NCBI GenBank assembly: GCA_937922015.1
Contig: CAKZVB010000174.1
Location: 1-32,442, forward strand
Source of the DNA: an uncultured Granulosicoccaceae bacterium
Lineage (GTDB): Bacteria; Pseudomonadota; Gammaproteobacteria; Granulosicoccales; Granulosicoccaceae
Reading direction: 5' to 3'
DNA: 32,442 bases
Each line of letters begins with the position of its first letter. Within the stretch, counting starts at the first letter, position 1. Positions 23,432 to 32,442 of this stretch are shown piece by piece. Position numbers and translations under genes: made by a program. The notes under the pieces were generated by a model. The model was not told where the DNA came from and did not search any database. It saw only the letters and a program-made list of their open reading frames with translations.

Positions 23432-25230
23432 TCTTTCTGCTTAAGCAAATCATCTATCACCGCTAGAAGATCGGCAGGTTCTACCGGTTTATGTAAAAGG
23501 GCATAGCCGCTTTGGCTGGCCTCTTTTACCCGATTTGGTGAAGTATCACCGGTGATGATAATCGCAGGTAGCACGGTACCCAGTGCTGCAAATACCTTCT
23601 CAATAGCCTCATCTCCAGTGTTGTTATCACGCAAACGATAATCAGTAATCAACAGATCAGGGACAATGCCTTCCTTTAATAACTGATTGATCATGGTATC
23701 AGCAGATTCGGTTGCAATCGTCGGATAACCCTTGCTGCTGAGCATAATCTCCATGCCTTCTCTAATATCGATTTCATCTTCAATCACCGCTATCACCTGA
23801 CCGGTGGCGGTGGCCTGACTGGCATCGTTATACAGTGGGTCGTTCTGCGTCAGATTCATTGGTACTCCTAACGGTATGTTCAATGTGAACGTACAGCCCG
23901 AATCGACATCAGAACTGAAATCCAATTCCAATCCGAGTAATTCACTTAGTCTGTATACAATCGACAAGCCTATGCCCAGCCCTTTCGATCTGTCGCGTTC
24001 CGGGTTACCTATCTGATAGTACTCTGAAAATATGTGGCTATGTTTGCTTTGTGGTATGCCCCTTCCATTATCAGAAACTGTGATCAACACGCTGTCTTTA
24101 TCTGACTTACTGCTAACGCTCAGCACCGAGCCCTTACTATGGGTAAGTGCATTTTCTATCAGATTTCTTAGTATACGACCGAGTAGAATTCTATCGGTGC
24201 GTACTAAATCATTGCTAATGTCAAACACCAACGCCATATCCCGCTCTTTAGCGGTACTTTGAAATTCCTGCTCTAGGGTACTAAGCAGACCCGCAACAGG
24301 AAAATCTTTCTCGCTAACTTTGACAACGCCTGCATCCAGCCGCGAGAGATCAAGCAGGCTTGAAAGAAGCTTGGTTAAGGCCGCACTTGATTGCTGGGCC
24401 TTTTCCATAACGGTTCTGCCTGCCGGTTGCACATGCCTTTCAAGCGCACCTAAGAATAAACCCAGCGCATGTAGTGGCTGCCTCAAATCGTGACTTGCCG
24501 CTGCAATAAAACTGTCTTTTGCTTTATTCTCCAGCCTACCGCTTCGAAGTTCATTGACCAGTTGAGTTAGTTTTTGCTGATTTTTTTCGGACTGAACAAC
24601 CAGGGCGTTCGCTTTTTTATTGGCCATCACCAGAGAATAGGCAGAGAACGAACCAGTGCACAGCAACATAATTGCAAAAAAATAAAACGCCCAGTAAATG
24701 CGGTCAGTACTACTGTTTATCTGATCATTAAATTCAGAAAGAGCAACAAAATAGCCCAGACCCAGTTTGTGGTAAAGATCCGAGATGTATTTGGACTCTT
24801 CATATATACGATCTGCATCTGCCACGGATAACGGATTGTCGCCGAAAATAAACGGATCGTTGGTATCCAGAAATTCTTTCACTTCCTCAAGCGACTCAAT
24901 AAATACAGCTTGTCTTTCGTTGTTTTCCGGAAAATACTGTTCAATTATTGATGTGGAGGCCCAGAATATATCAAAATCAGACTGGTATTTACTTACTGCT
25001 TTTTCTGTGTCCGCACCCGCCTTGGAAGCATGAATATATTCGGTAATCGCGAATATAAAATGATCCAGATTTCTGTCTACCTGAATCAGAGAGTTGACCT
25101 CACCGGCACTTTTTCTATCGCTTAACTGCGCGCGAGTTTTGTCAAGATTATTGGCGATCAGGTAAAACTGTAAAACGCACATAAACGCAAAGAATATAGT
25201 CAGCAGCGTTGTAAGTCTGGCAGTCTTCAC
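23392..25230 (-). CDS. Hybrid sensor histidine kinase with C-terminal receiver domain
   Basis: This 612-residue protein has a transmembrane helix (about 7-27), a periplasmic helical domain (about 28-177), a second helix (about 178-200), a linker coiled coil (about 205-240), a kinase core and a receiver. His247 lies in SHDLRQPLHALGLFLGALERH; N box NLIENA (356-361), DNGRG (387-391), GLGIGLSIVYRL (417-428). The receiver (about 478-598) has acceptor Asp530 in LLITDYRLRD, Thr560 and Lys581. This core resembles the RpfC/NtrY-remote 'SHDLRQPLHA' group. It overlaps the upstream periplasmic SUOX-fold gene by GTGA and probably takes its signal from that protein. No separate response regulator is adjacent, so output may be through a distant partner. 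Confidence 0.92.
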   Translation of the reverse strand: MKTARLTTLLTIFFAFMCVLQFYLIANNLDKTRAQLSDRKSAGEVNSLIQVDRNLDHFIFAITEYIHASKAGADTEKAVSKYQSDFDIFWASTSIIEQYFPENNERQAVFIESLEEVKEFLDTNDPFIFGDNPLSVADADRIYEESKYISDLYHKLGLGYFVALSEFNDQINSSTDRIYWAFYFFAIMLLCTGSFSAYSLVMANKKANALVVQSEKNQQKLTQLVNELRSGRLENKAKDSFIAAASHDLRQPLHALGLFLGALERHVQPAGRTVMEKAQQSSAALTKLLSSLLDLSRLDAGVVKVSEKDFPVAGLLSTLEQEFQSTAKERDMALVFDISNDLVRTDRILLGRILRNLIENALTHSKGSVLSVSSKSDKDSVLITVSDNGRGIPQSKHSHIFSEYYQIGNPERDRSKGLGIGLSIVYRLSELLGLELDFSSDVDSGCTFTLNIPLGVPMNLTQNDPLYNDASQATATGQVIAVIEDEIDIREGMEIMLSSKGYPTIATESADTMINQLLKEGIVPDLLITDYRLRDNNTGDEAIEKVFAALGTVLPAIIITGDTSPNRVKEASQSGYALLHKPVEPADLLAVIDDLLKQKDQALAACEAGAMR

Positions 25231-25739
25231 TTTACCTTGATTTCAGCGAGTTGCCATACACTCGCGTTCCTGTGTTGCTCGGTATCTGTCTCTGGATATT
25301 CGTCAAAAGGAAACATAATCCATAGTGGCCCAAGCTCTCTCACGCGCATGAATTTTCCGTTTTTCTTATAGGCGATAATGGCAGGGATTTTATCGAAATC
25401 TATGCCGCTGACATCAAAGTGGTATCTGTCCAGCGCCAGCGCACGAAAAGAATACGAAGATGCCCCGACAGATTGAAGCAACTCGCTTACCCTGACCCCG
25501 GTAAATTCTGTTATCCCTTCAACCCAGTCATTGCTTGTTTTAAAGGTAGTGACAGGGAAATTTTCAAGCATTTCAATATCGAACTGTGCGGTATCATCAA
25601 CATTCGTCTTATCGATATTTCCGGTCACGATCAATACTACCTTGCCTGTCGGGGCCGGCAATTGATCAGCTAAAGAGATTTCGGTCAGAAAAAGAAACGT
25701 TACTGCGACTACGACATGGCGTAAAAATGGCGATTTCAT
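25227..25739 (-). CDS. Periplasmic protein with sulfite-oxidase-like (molybdopterin-binding) fold, cofactor cysteine absent
   Basis: This 170-residue protein has a signal peptide (about 1-24, cleavage near SLADQ). The mature part resembles the Mo-cofactor fold of sulfite oxidases: the stretch WVEGITEFTGVRVSELLQSVGASS, then YHFDVSGIDFDKIPAIIAYKKNGKFMRVRELGPLWIMFPFDE. There is no cysteine at all in the protein, so the Mo-ligand Cys of true sulfite oxidases is missing, and catalysis is unlikely. The GTG start of the hybrid kinase overlaps its stop. It is therefore best seen as a periplasmic sensor subunit for that kinase. ATG with GGAG upstream. Confidence 0.8.
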   Translation of the reverse strand: MKSPFLRHVVVAVTFLFLTEISLADQLPAPTGKVVLIVTGNIDKTNVDDTAQFDIEMLENFPVTTFKTSNDWVEGITEFTGVRVSELLQSVGASSYSFRALALDRYHFDVSGIDFDKIPAIIAYKKNGKFMRVRELGPLWIMFPFDEYPETDTEQHRNASVWQLAEIKVK

Positions 25740-25999
25740 TGTAGCTCCGTGGTTAGATTTTCCCTGACGTATTGAATGGATCCATCCCTAAACATCACTT
25801 AAATCAGTAGCATAACTGTGCAAAAACACTAACGGCATGTTCCCCCACATACTCTTTTGCAGTGCCGTCACGTGTAGTATATTCGAATGCGGCGCGTTAA
25901 TTAACCCAAGTCTTGCGCCTACTTTCGTCCTCCGGCAATCTCATTTGCCATTTGTTAAGCTGGTGAAACACTCCGCCTGCTTAATCACCCGGTTGCCAC

Positions 26000-27208
26000 A
26001 TGCAAAAACAGATTCAGTTTTTATTGCTCAATATGGCACACTTTCTAGACCACCTGTTCATGCTGGTATTCGCGACTCTGGCGGCGCTTGCCCTATCGGC
26101 TGAATGGGGACTCGATTACGCACTTCTGATCCCCTATGCAACACCGGGGTTTATCGCTTTCGGCGCCTTTGCCCTGCCCGCCGGCTGGCTTGCTGACCAC
26201 TGGAACCGGCATGCAATGATTGTAGTATTTTTTGTTGGTATCGGGCTATCAGCCATACTTTCGGGATTCGCCAGCACTCCCCTGCAAATGGGCATCGGGT
26301 TGTTTTTCACCGGAGCTTTTGCGGCAATTTATCACCCCGTAGGAATTGCACTGGTACTGGAAGGGCACAATCGAAATGGTCTGCGTATCGCAATCAATGG
26401 AGTGTGGGGCAATATGGGTGTCGCATTCGCAGCCTTGTTGACTGCGTGGTTTATCGACAACGCCGGCTGGCGGGCGGCCTTTATCTGGCCGGGCATTGTG
26501 TCCATTTTGTTGGGTGTTATATATCTGATTACCGCTACCAGGCTCGGGCAGATTGGCCACGACTATAAGTCCGGCTCACAAAGCAAAGACGCCAATCCAG
26601 TGCAATCAACAGTCAGCGCCAAGGCTCAAAAAAATTTCGCCAAAGTGCTGGGGATCATTTTTTTAAGCACTGCACTGGGTGGATTATTATTTCAAAGCAC
26701 CACATTTGCACTGCCCAAAGTACTTGCAGAGAGAACAACGCAACTCACCTCAAACCCGATGCTGGTAGGTCAATTAGCTTTTTTGGCATTTGTGGTGGGG
26801 TCTTTAGGGCAACTGGCAGTCGGATACCTGATAGACCGAACGTCACCACGAAAAATATTTATGACTGTTGCCGCAATGCAGGTCGTATTTTTTACGCTGG
26901 CTATAACCGCACACGGCACCCTGGCGGTTGCGGCCGCCGTTGGCTATATGGTGGCGGTGTTCGGACAAATTCCGATTAACGATATACTTGTCGGAAGAAT
27001 AGCCAGACCAGAGATCAGAAGCAGAATTCTGGGAATCAGATACACCATTACAATTCTGGTGATGGCCAGCACAATACCATTGATCGCCGCAATCCATTTG
27101 AACTATGGATTCAGCGCACTGTTCAAAGTACTGGCGATCGCCGCAGCCCTGATATTTCTGGTGGTAAGTGCGCTGCCACTGAATCTTCAACACCGCAATG
27201 CGAGCTGA
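26000..27208 (+). CDS. MFS transporter (fosmidomycin-resistance-like branch)
   Basis: This 402-residue protein has twelve predicted helices in two halves joined by a polar loop (about 190-210). Seen motifs: LPAGWLADHWNRHAMI between helices 2 and 3 (the MFS loop), FAAIYHPVGIALVLEG, and QLAVGYLIDRTSPRKIFM as its copy in the second half. The IYHPVG segment recalls the Fsr group of drug/sugar-phosphate exporters. The start ATG has no clear ribosome site; the residues before the first helix (MQKQIQFLLLNMAHFLDH) fit the family. The amidase starts 18 bases after the stop, so the two may act on one compound, for example uptake and hydrolysis of an amide. The substrate is unknown. Confidence 0.9.
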   Translation: MQKQIQFLLLNMAHFLDHLFMLVFATLAALALSAEWGLDYALLIPYATPGFIAFGAFALPAGWLADHWNRHAMIVVFFVGIGLSAILSGFASTPLQMGIGLFFTGAFAAIYHPVGIALVLEGHNRNGLRIAINGVWGNMGVAFAALLTAWFIDNAGWRAAFIWPGIVSILLGVIYLITATRLGQIGHDYKSGSQSKDANPVQSTVSAKAQKNFAKVLGIIFLSTALGGLLFQSTTFALPKVLAERTTQLTSNPMLVGQLAFLAFVVGSLGQLAVGYLIDRTSPRKIFMTVAAMQVVFFTLAITAHGTLAVAAAVGYMVAVFGQIPINDILVGRIARPEIRSRILGIRYTITILVMASTIPLIAAIHLNYGFSALFKVLAIAAALIFLVVSALPLNLQHRNAS

Positions 27209-27226
27209 CCCCCTTCTACTTTATTA

Positions 27227-28690
27227 ATGACTAACTCTGGCTACACACTAATGACTGAACCTTGTGATCTATCCGCCGTTAACGCACTTGCCTCCATACG
27301 TTGCGGAGATTTATCACCGCTGGAACTGTATCAAAGTTGTGTGGATAGAATAGAGTCGGTCAATCCCGCGCTTAACGCCATCGTAGCGATTGATCCGGAT
27401 GCCGGACATGCCTTTGCAAAGGCGGCGACTAAAAAACTTTATGAAGGCTCAGAGCTTGGAATTTTACAGGGGTTGCCGGTAGGTATCAAAGATCTCGAAG
27501 CGACAAAGAACTTACGCACCACCTGGGGATCTAAAGTCTTTGAGCACGAAATTCCACAAGAGGACGACTCTATCGTCGCCAACATTCGCAGGCATGACGG
27601 TAATATTTTTTGTAAAACAAACACACCCGAATTCGGCGCGGGTGGAAACACGGTTAACCGTGTCTACGGAGCGACCTGCAACCCTTTTGATGCAACCAAA
27701 ACCTGCGCCGGATCTTCCGGCGGGACAGCCGTCGCACTGGCAACCGGCATGTTGCCGCTGGCAACTGGCTCTGACTACGGCGGCAGTCTTAGAACACCGG
27801 CATCGTTCTGCGGTATTGTCGGTTTTCGCCCCTCACCGGGCGTCGTGCCAGGCACCGGATCTGTGATCGCGCTAAGTCCCTTTGCGGTTCTGGGACCAAT
27901 GGGGCGTAGTGTTGCAGACGCGCATTTATTATTAAAATCACAAGCCTGTTTCGACATACGCGATCCATTCAGTGCGAACATCCAACAGATACCCGATGAT
28001 CTGCCACAACAAGACCTGAGTAAACTGCGAGTCACATGGTCAGTAGACTTCGGTTGCTGCCCGGTTGACAACGATATTGAAACTATCTTTAGAGAACGGA
28101 TTGCCGCCATGGCGAGCAATTTCGCACACTGTGACGAACGTGATCCCACGATGGACAACGTGCACAATGTCTTCGAAACTCTCCGTGGCATTTATTTTGT
28201 AGCCGCACACGAAGAGAATCTACGAGACAACCGGAGTATTCTCGGCCCCAATGTCATCGACAACACCGAGCGTGGATTAGCTTACACCGCTACAGACATC
28301 GCGCAGGCATTTCACCAGCAATCGGTCTTGTATCGCGACACGTTGGATTACTTTAACGACACGGATATCCTGTTAGCCCCTGCGGCGGCAGTTAGCCCCT
28401 TTCCACACAGCCAGCTTACTGTCACCGAAATTAATGGCCAGCCCATGCCAAGCTACATGCGCTGGCTTGCCTTGTCCTACGCGCCAACCACCACAATGTG
28501 CTGTAGTTGTGTAATACCGTGCGGGCTTGACCACAACGGAATGCCATTTGGTATTCAGGTTATAGGCCCGAAAGGTGCCGATGCAAAAGTACTTGGCGTA
28601 GCCGCTGGTTTAGAATCAGTTCTGGCCGCAGATCAGCACACAGCACGTCCATTACCGGATATAACTGCACTGAAGAATATGGCGGGTTGA
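27227..28690 (+). CDS. Amidase signature family hydrolase
   Basis: This 487-residue enzyme has the Ser-cisSer-Lys triad: Lys88 in LPVGIKDLE, cis-Ser163 in CAGSSGGTAVALATGMLPLATGSDYGGSLRTPASFCG, and nucleophile Ser187 in GGSLRTP. The family cleaves amides or the Gln in the GatA transamidase; the absence of gatB and gatC, and its place behind an MFS transporter, favour a catabolic amidase. Two ATG-ACT starts exist, at 27227 and 27251; the second begins MTEPCDLSAVNALASIRCGDLSP, the usual amidase N-terminus, and may be the true one. Neither has a strong ribosome site. The substrate is not predictable from sequence. Confidence 0.93.
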   Translation: MTNSGYTLMTEPCDLSAVNALASIRCGDLSPLELYQSCVDRIESVNPALNAIVAIDPDAGHAFAKAATKKLYEGSELGILQGLPVGIKDLEATKNLRTTWGSKVFEHEIPQEDDSIVANIRRHDGNIFCKTNTPEFGAGGNTVNRVYGATCNPFDATKTCAGSSGGTAVALATGMLPLATGSDYGGSLRTPASFCGIVGFRPSPGVVPGTGSVIALSPFAVLGPMGRSVADAHLLLKSQACFDIRDPFSANIQQIPDDLPQQDLSKLRVTWSVDFGCCPVDNDIETIFRERIAAMASNFAHCDERDPTMDNVHNVFETLRGIYFVAAHEENLRDNRSILGPNVIDNTERGLAYTATDIAQAFHQQSVLYRDTLDYFNDTDILLAPAAAVSPFPHSQLTVTEINGQPMPSYMRWLALSYAPTTTMCCSCVIPCGLDHNGMPFGIQVIGPKGADAKVLGVAAGLESVLAADQHTARPLPDITALKNMAG

Positions 28691-28768
28691 ACCACCGAGC
28701 GGTAGCGTGAGCGGTATTACTCTGTCTTCGTCAGGCCTGCAATACGGGGACAGTTATATTGAGTCTGC

Positions 28769-29371
28769 TTATTGAGCCTGGGAAAATATATCGATTGTCT
28801 TGTTAGTATCATCGTCGATAAAAAACACTGATGATCCGGGATCGTCAGAATATTGCTGGACGTAGAGATGCCAGATATTACTGATATCGTTTTTCAAATC
28901 GACCCGGGTTTGATATCGCACCCGCTGCCAGTAGTCCAGATCAACTCTGACTTCCATACGATTATTGTCGGTACGTCGAAGATCGCGAAACATTTCATCG
29001 CCAACCATATCATTGAGTCCTGAAATCGCCTGACTGATCTCAGACCAGACTTCCTCCGCGGAGCGAACCGGATCTGTCTTACTTGTTTCGGCATCATGCT
29101 CAACAGGCTGTGCAGACGAATCTCCCAACATCGTTGCTATCTCTGCTTGTGGGTCTTTAGCCATACTGCCCGCTGCATCAGTGACCACACCTTGAGGGTT
29201 GGACTTCACGACAAGCGTCGAATCTACCGGTAACGGAATATCTGCTGCAGGCGGACTGTCCACAATCGTCGTCCCTTCATCAGAAACCGGCATATCATTG
29301 GCACTCACAAGCCCACCCGGAGCAAGTATTGCACAGACAATGATCGACAGATTTACAGGTAGAATACGCAC
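28769..29371 (-). CDS. Exported protein of unknown function
   Basis: The gene is called from GTG at 29371, seven bases after AGGAG, giving 200 residues and a typical signal peptide (MRILPVNLSIIVCAILAPGGLVSA, cleavage near SA|ND). A longer frame to the ATG at 29416 would spoil the signal peptide. The mature protein has a low-complexity acidic middle (about 25-100, rich in Pro, Ser, Asp) and a folded C-terminus with IWHLYVQQYSDDPGSSVFFIDDDTNKTIDIF. I recognise no family. It is probably periplasmic or secreted, and stands alone on its strand. Confidence 0.7.
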   Translation of the reverse strand: MRILPVNLSIIVCAILAPGGLVSANDMPVSDEGTTIVDSPPAADIPLPVDSTLVVKSNPQGVVTDAAGSMAKDPQAEIATMLGDSSAQPVEHDAETSKTDPVRSAEEVWSEISQAISGLNDMVGDEMFRDLRRTDNNRMEVRVDLDYWQRVRYQTRVDLKNDISNIWHLYVQQYSDDPGSSVFFIDDDTNKTIDIFSQAQ

Positions 29372-29516
29372 AAATTGGCTCCTAAATTTCCAACTAGCAA
29401 TGTAACAGTATTGCAATCAAAATTGTAGCATTTACTTTACACTCACTGTAATACCCAACTCTGGATACAGACAGCGGACAACAGCAAAAACACTTACGGG
29501 CTGTATACTGGTCGCT

Positions 29517-31151
29517 ATGAAATCAACCTCGCTAGAAAATTCACCGGAAAATCCAGTCAGCCTGGAAAATTTCCTGTTAAAGCAGTTATTTACCGATGCC
29601 CTGCCCGGTGAGCAATCACCCTCGAATTATCCCCATGAGGTGCCTGATACCTTGTGGTCGCCGGTGCAGCCGGTTCCGGCAGTCGACCCGGTGCTGATCG
29701 CCTGGTCAACGGAAATGGCAGACTTGCTCGGAATTGATATTGAACAAAATCCACGCAAATCAGCGCAAATCTTTACCGGCACGAAAACCCCGCAGGGCAG
29801 CATCCCCTATGCGATGCGCTACGGCGGTCACCAGTTTGGCAACTGGGCCGGCCAACTCGGTGATGGTCGCGCCATTGCGCTGGGTGAAGTTACTGATCTG
29901 AAGCAGCAAAACTGGACACTCCAACTCAAGGGAGCCGGACCAACTCCTTTCTCCAGACAAGGTGATGGCTTTGCCGTACTGCGTTCCTCCGTGCGTGAAT
30001 ACTTATGCTCTGAAGCGATGCACCACCTGGGCATACCCACCACCCGATCGCTCACTCTTTGCCTCACCGGCAACAAGGTAGAGCGGGACATTTTTTACGA
30101 TGGAAATATTCAGACTGAGGCCGGTGCAATTTTATGTCGGGCAGCCCATTCTTTTGTACGCTTTGGCAGCTTTGAAATTCACGCAGCCTATAAAGAACAC
30201 GACCACTTAAAAAATCTGGCCAACTACATTATTAAAAACAACTACTCACAGCTCTGGCCAAAAGACGGTAAACCAACGGTCGATACTTATCAGCGATGGT
30301 TTGCTGAATTACTTGAACGAACAGCAAACCTAATGGTGCAGTGGCAAAGAGTAGGGTTTGTACATGCAGTAATGAACACCGACAACATGTCAATACTGGG
30401 GCAAACCATCGACTATGGCCCCTATGGATGGCTGGAAGAATACGATCCTAAATGGACGCCCAGTTTTATTGATCAGCAAGGCCGCAGATACTGCTATGAG
30501 AATCAGCCACAAATAGCGTTGTGGAACCTCTACCGCCTGGCTAATGCCGTGCTGCCGCTTTTTAACGATGACACCCAGCCTTTGAGAGAGACTCTGGAGA
30601 CCTACAACGACATTTACACAGACAACTGGAACAACACAAGTGCGGCCAAAATAGGGATAGATCAATTTGACAGTAACCGCGGCGACAATGAATTGCTGGA
30701 CAAGCTATGGACAACACTTCAAGCCACCAGAACAGATTTCACCGTATTTTTTCGGTCTCTGGCAAAAATCAATCTTGTGGAAAAACCGGATACCGGATCC
30801 ATGTTCGGCACCATTTCCGATGCATTCTATGAACCTGATAAAATCACACCGGAAACAAGGGAACAGTTTACCCTGTGGCTGGACCAATGGTCACAACGCG
30901 TCGCTATCAGTGATGATGAGCAAAGGCAAACCCTCATGAACCACATCAATCCAAAATACGTGCTACGCAACTACGTTGCTCAAATGGCCATAGATGCTGC
31001 AGAAGAAGGAGACTATTCGGTGCTGGAAGAATTAGCGGTGGTTCTGAAAAAACCTTATGACGAGCAACCAGGTTTTGAAAAGTATGCAGGCCCCAGGCCC
31101 GACTGGGCCACGCAACGCGCGGGCGCTACCATGTTGACCTGCTCGAGTTAG
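29517..31151 (+). CDS. selO: SelO/YdiU family protein adenylyltransferase
   Basis: This 544-residue pseudokinase-like enzyme transfers AMP from ATP to Ser, Thr or Tyr of target proteins and is linked to redox stress. Motifs: IPYAMRYGGHQFGNWAGQLGDGRAIALGEV (97-125), LQLKGAGPTPFSRQGDGFAVLRSSVREYL (135-163), HAVMNTDNMSILGQTIDYGP (283-302) with Asp289 and Asp299 in the metal/catalytic region. It ends in Cys-Ser-Ser, where eukaryotic SelO carries selenocysteine. The ATG lies only eight bases after a TATACT box (29504-29509), so the message may be leaderless; no ribosome site is seen. Confidence 0.95.
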   Translation: MKSTSLENSPENPVSLENFLLKQLFTDALPGEQSPSNYPHEVPDTLWSPVQPVPAVDPVLIAWSTEMADLLGIDIEQNPRKSAQIFTGTKTPQGSIPYAMRYGGHQFGNWAGQLGDGRAIALGEVTDLKQQNWTLQLKGAGPTPFSRQGDGFAVLRSSVREYLCSEAMHHLGIPTTRSLTLCLTGNKVERDIFYDGNIQTEAGAILCRAAHSFVRFGSFEIHAAYKEHDHLKNLANYIIKNNYSQLWPKDGKPTVDTYQRWFAELLERTANLMVQWQRVGFVHAVMNTDNMSILGQTIDYGPYGWLEEYDPKWTPSFIDQQGRRYCYENQPQIALWNLYRLANAVLPLFNDDTQPLRETLETYNDIYTDNWNNTSAAKIGIDQFDSNRGDNELLDKLWTTLQATRTDFTVFFRSLAKINLVEKPDTGSMFGTISDAFYEPDKITPETREQFTLWLDQWSQRVAISDDEQRQTLMNHINPKYVLRNYVAQMAIDAAEEGDYSVLEELAVVLKKPYDEQPGFEKYAGPRPDWATQRAGATMLTCSS

Positions 31152-31170
31152 TGAACATCTCTGTACAAAC

Positions 31171-31209
31171 AAAAACGCCCGCCATAAGTTCATCACTTAT
31201 AGCGGGCGT
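31171..31209 (-). terminator. Terminator of the lipoprotein gene, possibly bidirectional
   Basis: ACGCCCGC plus CATAAGT pairs with ACTTAT plus GCGGGCGT, one mismatch inside a 15-base stem, loop TCATC. The minus strand runs into TTTTTGTTT. The plus strand has no T tract, though the hairpin may still slow SelO transcription. Confidence 0.85.
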
Positions 31210-31237
31210 CCGGTACTACGGATTTTAATCCAGAAGC

Positions 31238-32161
31238 CTAAAGCTCACTGATTGCTTCCAGGTCCGACCAGTTACCATTGCCACTGACAGTTGTGCTGCC
31301 ATCATTAATCACATAGCTAAAGGTAGCTGCATCGCCATTGTCGGCATCGATAACCAAAGAGCTGCCATCCGAGTGGGTCATGGTAATTTTTCCACTCGCC
31401 GGATACTCAGCGCTATCGGACATCACCAGCGCCGGGGCAACCTGCACACTAAGAGATCCGTCGACACTACTGTGGAACTCCATACCGCCGGATAGCTGGC
31501 TAAGACCGCTGGCACTATCTTCAATGGCGGTTACACGGTAGTTGCCAAACGTAGTAGTCTCACCCGGTGCGCTTATCGTCAGAGCCGAACCGCTGAGCCC
31601 CATAGTAGATCTGGACCCTACAGTGCCTAAGCTGGCTGACAAATCACCATCTATAGCGAAAGTTTCCGTACCAGCCATTCTCAGGTTATTAAAACTAACA
31701 TTCAACACTCCTTCAAATTCTTCTGAATCCAGCGCACTGCCACTAACGCTCACAGATCCATTTACCACTTCACTGTCAAATTTGCACTGATTAAAAGACA
31801 CAGACGCACCTTCAATAGAGGAAGTTCTGTCATTGGTCGATAGACTCATGCTCATACTACCGCTGTCACAAGCCACATTCTCTGTCGCAACAGCCAATGT
31901 ATTGCGGCGCATACGATCATTGCTTACCGCTAACGAGTCTTCCGGCAGCACAGCGGATGCACTGCTGAACATTCCCGAGAACCTACCGGCTATCAGGTCT
32001 GCAACTGCAAAACCTGATTGATCATTAAAAAAAGGGGTTCCGGGGTCCGGATCGGCAACCGCGCCCAGGTGAACCGACGGTGATTCATCACCTGCGCCAC
32101 AGCCGGTTAACAAGACCGCTGTAATAAGGACAGAGAGGGGTTTCGAAGATACCAGTTTCAT
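31238..32161 (-). CDS. Lipoprotein of unknown function
   Basis: This 307-residue protein begins with a lipoprotein signal peptide; the lipobox LLTGC gives Cys21 as the acylated residue. The residue after it is Gly, not Asp, so it is likely sent to the outer membrane. The mature protein is Ser- and Gly-rich with repeated beta strands (SVSGSALDSEEFEGVLNVSF, and others) and resembles other secreted beta-rich lipoproteins without a named family. A single pair of Cys (CDSG and FNQCKF) may form a disulfide. AGGAG precedes the ATG, and a strong terminator follows. No function can be given. Confidence 0.8.
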   Translation of the reverse strand: MKLVSSKPLSVLITAVLLTGCGAGDESPSVHLGAVADPDPGTPFFNDQSGFAVADLIAGRFSGMFSSASAVLPEDSLAVSNDRMRRNTLAVATENVACDSGSMSMSLSTNDRTSSIEGASVSFNQCKFDSEVVNGSVSVSGSALDSEEFEGVLNVSFNNLRMAGTETFAIDGDLSASLGTVGSRSTMGLSGSALTISAPGETTTFGNYRVTAIEDSASGLSQLSGGMEFHSSVDGSLSVQVAPALVMSDSAEYPASGKITMTHSDGSSLVIDADNGDAATFSYVINDGSTTVSGNGNWSDLEAISEL

Positions 32162-32392
32162 TGCAAAATACTCCTAAAAATTCTTATTCCCGACATTACT
32201 TGGATCACTATGTCCAACGGGGTCAATACTTGATTCCATCACTGCGAAATGGGTATAGGCTGCAACAAAACCGTCGTTGTTAACGGCAATACGGGAATTG
32301 CCTGAAGCTTGTTAACTTTTAAAAATGATATAAGAAAAGAGAAATTGCGGGAATTATCACACTCTGCACTACCGCCAGAGGGGGATAAGGCT

Positions 32393-32442
32393 ATGACTGC
32401 GAGCACAGACTCACCACCCCTTCACCAGATGGCTGGTCCACA
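32393..32442 (+). CDS. Start of a gene cut by the right edge
   Basis: The frame MTASTDSPPLHQMAGP stays open to the window end. AAGG lies three bases before the ATG (GGGGATAAGGCT), a plausible ribosome site. Nothing more can be said about the product. Confidence 0.4.
   Translation, partial: MTASTDSPPLHQMAGP

Overview
The window looks like part of the chromosome of a free-living, probably aquatic or marine Gammaproteobacterium. This is inferred from balanced base composition by eye and from gene content: MoxR/DUF58/SpoIIM-type cluster, TAXI solute-binding protein, FixJ-type regulator, TauE/SafE exporter, SelO, OmpA with calcium-type repeats, and an ArsR-methyltransferase beside metF. No rRNA, tRNA, CRISPR array, insertion sequence or phage gene was seen. 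The genes are dense and intact; only the two window edges cut genes.

Layout. Positions 1-1634 (+): the 3' end of a GH12 glycoside hydrolase with a clear terminator, an AhpD-like protein, and a DUF3127 OB-fold protein whose last residues (DYDEIPF) copy the acidic tip of single-stranded-DNA-binding protein (SSB). Positions 1789-5715 (-): a three-gene signalling operon of periplasmic TAXI binding protein, PAS histidine kinase and FixJ-like regulator. A nitroreductase follows at 5855-6550 (-). Positions 6700-14061 (+): a tightly packed seven-gene cluster, DUF805, RDD, SpoIIM-like, DUF4129, DUF4350, MoxR ATPase and DUF58; the last six overlap or nearly touch. This is the best candidate for a poorly described multi-protein membrane system.

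Positions 14193-17935 hold housekeeping and accessory genes: an SDR dehydrogenase (-), a small orphan protein, an O6-alkylguanine methyltransferase, a histidine phosphatase (all +) and a TauE/SafE permease (-). Positions 18264-21188 (-) hold an OmpA-family protein with 11 thrombospondin-3-like repeats and a mechanosensitive-channel-like membrane protein. Positions 21558-23431 (+) hold an ArsR-SAM-methyltransferase fusion with a 20-bp palindrome touching its start codon, then metF: a probable self-regulated methionine/folate methyl-cycle unit. Positions 23392-25739 (-) hold a second periplasm-to-kinase pair: a cysteine-free sulfite-oxidase-fold protein overlapping a hybrid histidine kinase. The kinase also overlaps metF tail to tail.

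Positions 26000-28690 (+) hold an MFS transporter and an amidase. After these come an exported protein of unknown function (-), SelO (+), a lipoprotein (-) with a strong terminator, and the first codons of a gene running off the right edge.

Two operons share one design: a soluble periplasmic ligand-binding fold with no transporter or enzyme partner, co-transcribed with a histidine kinase. That, the SSB-like tail on DUF3127 and the MoxR cluster are the most interesting points.
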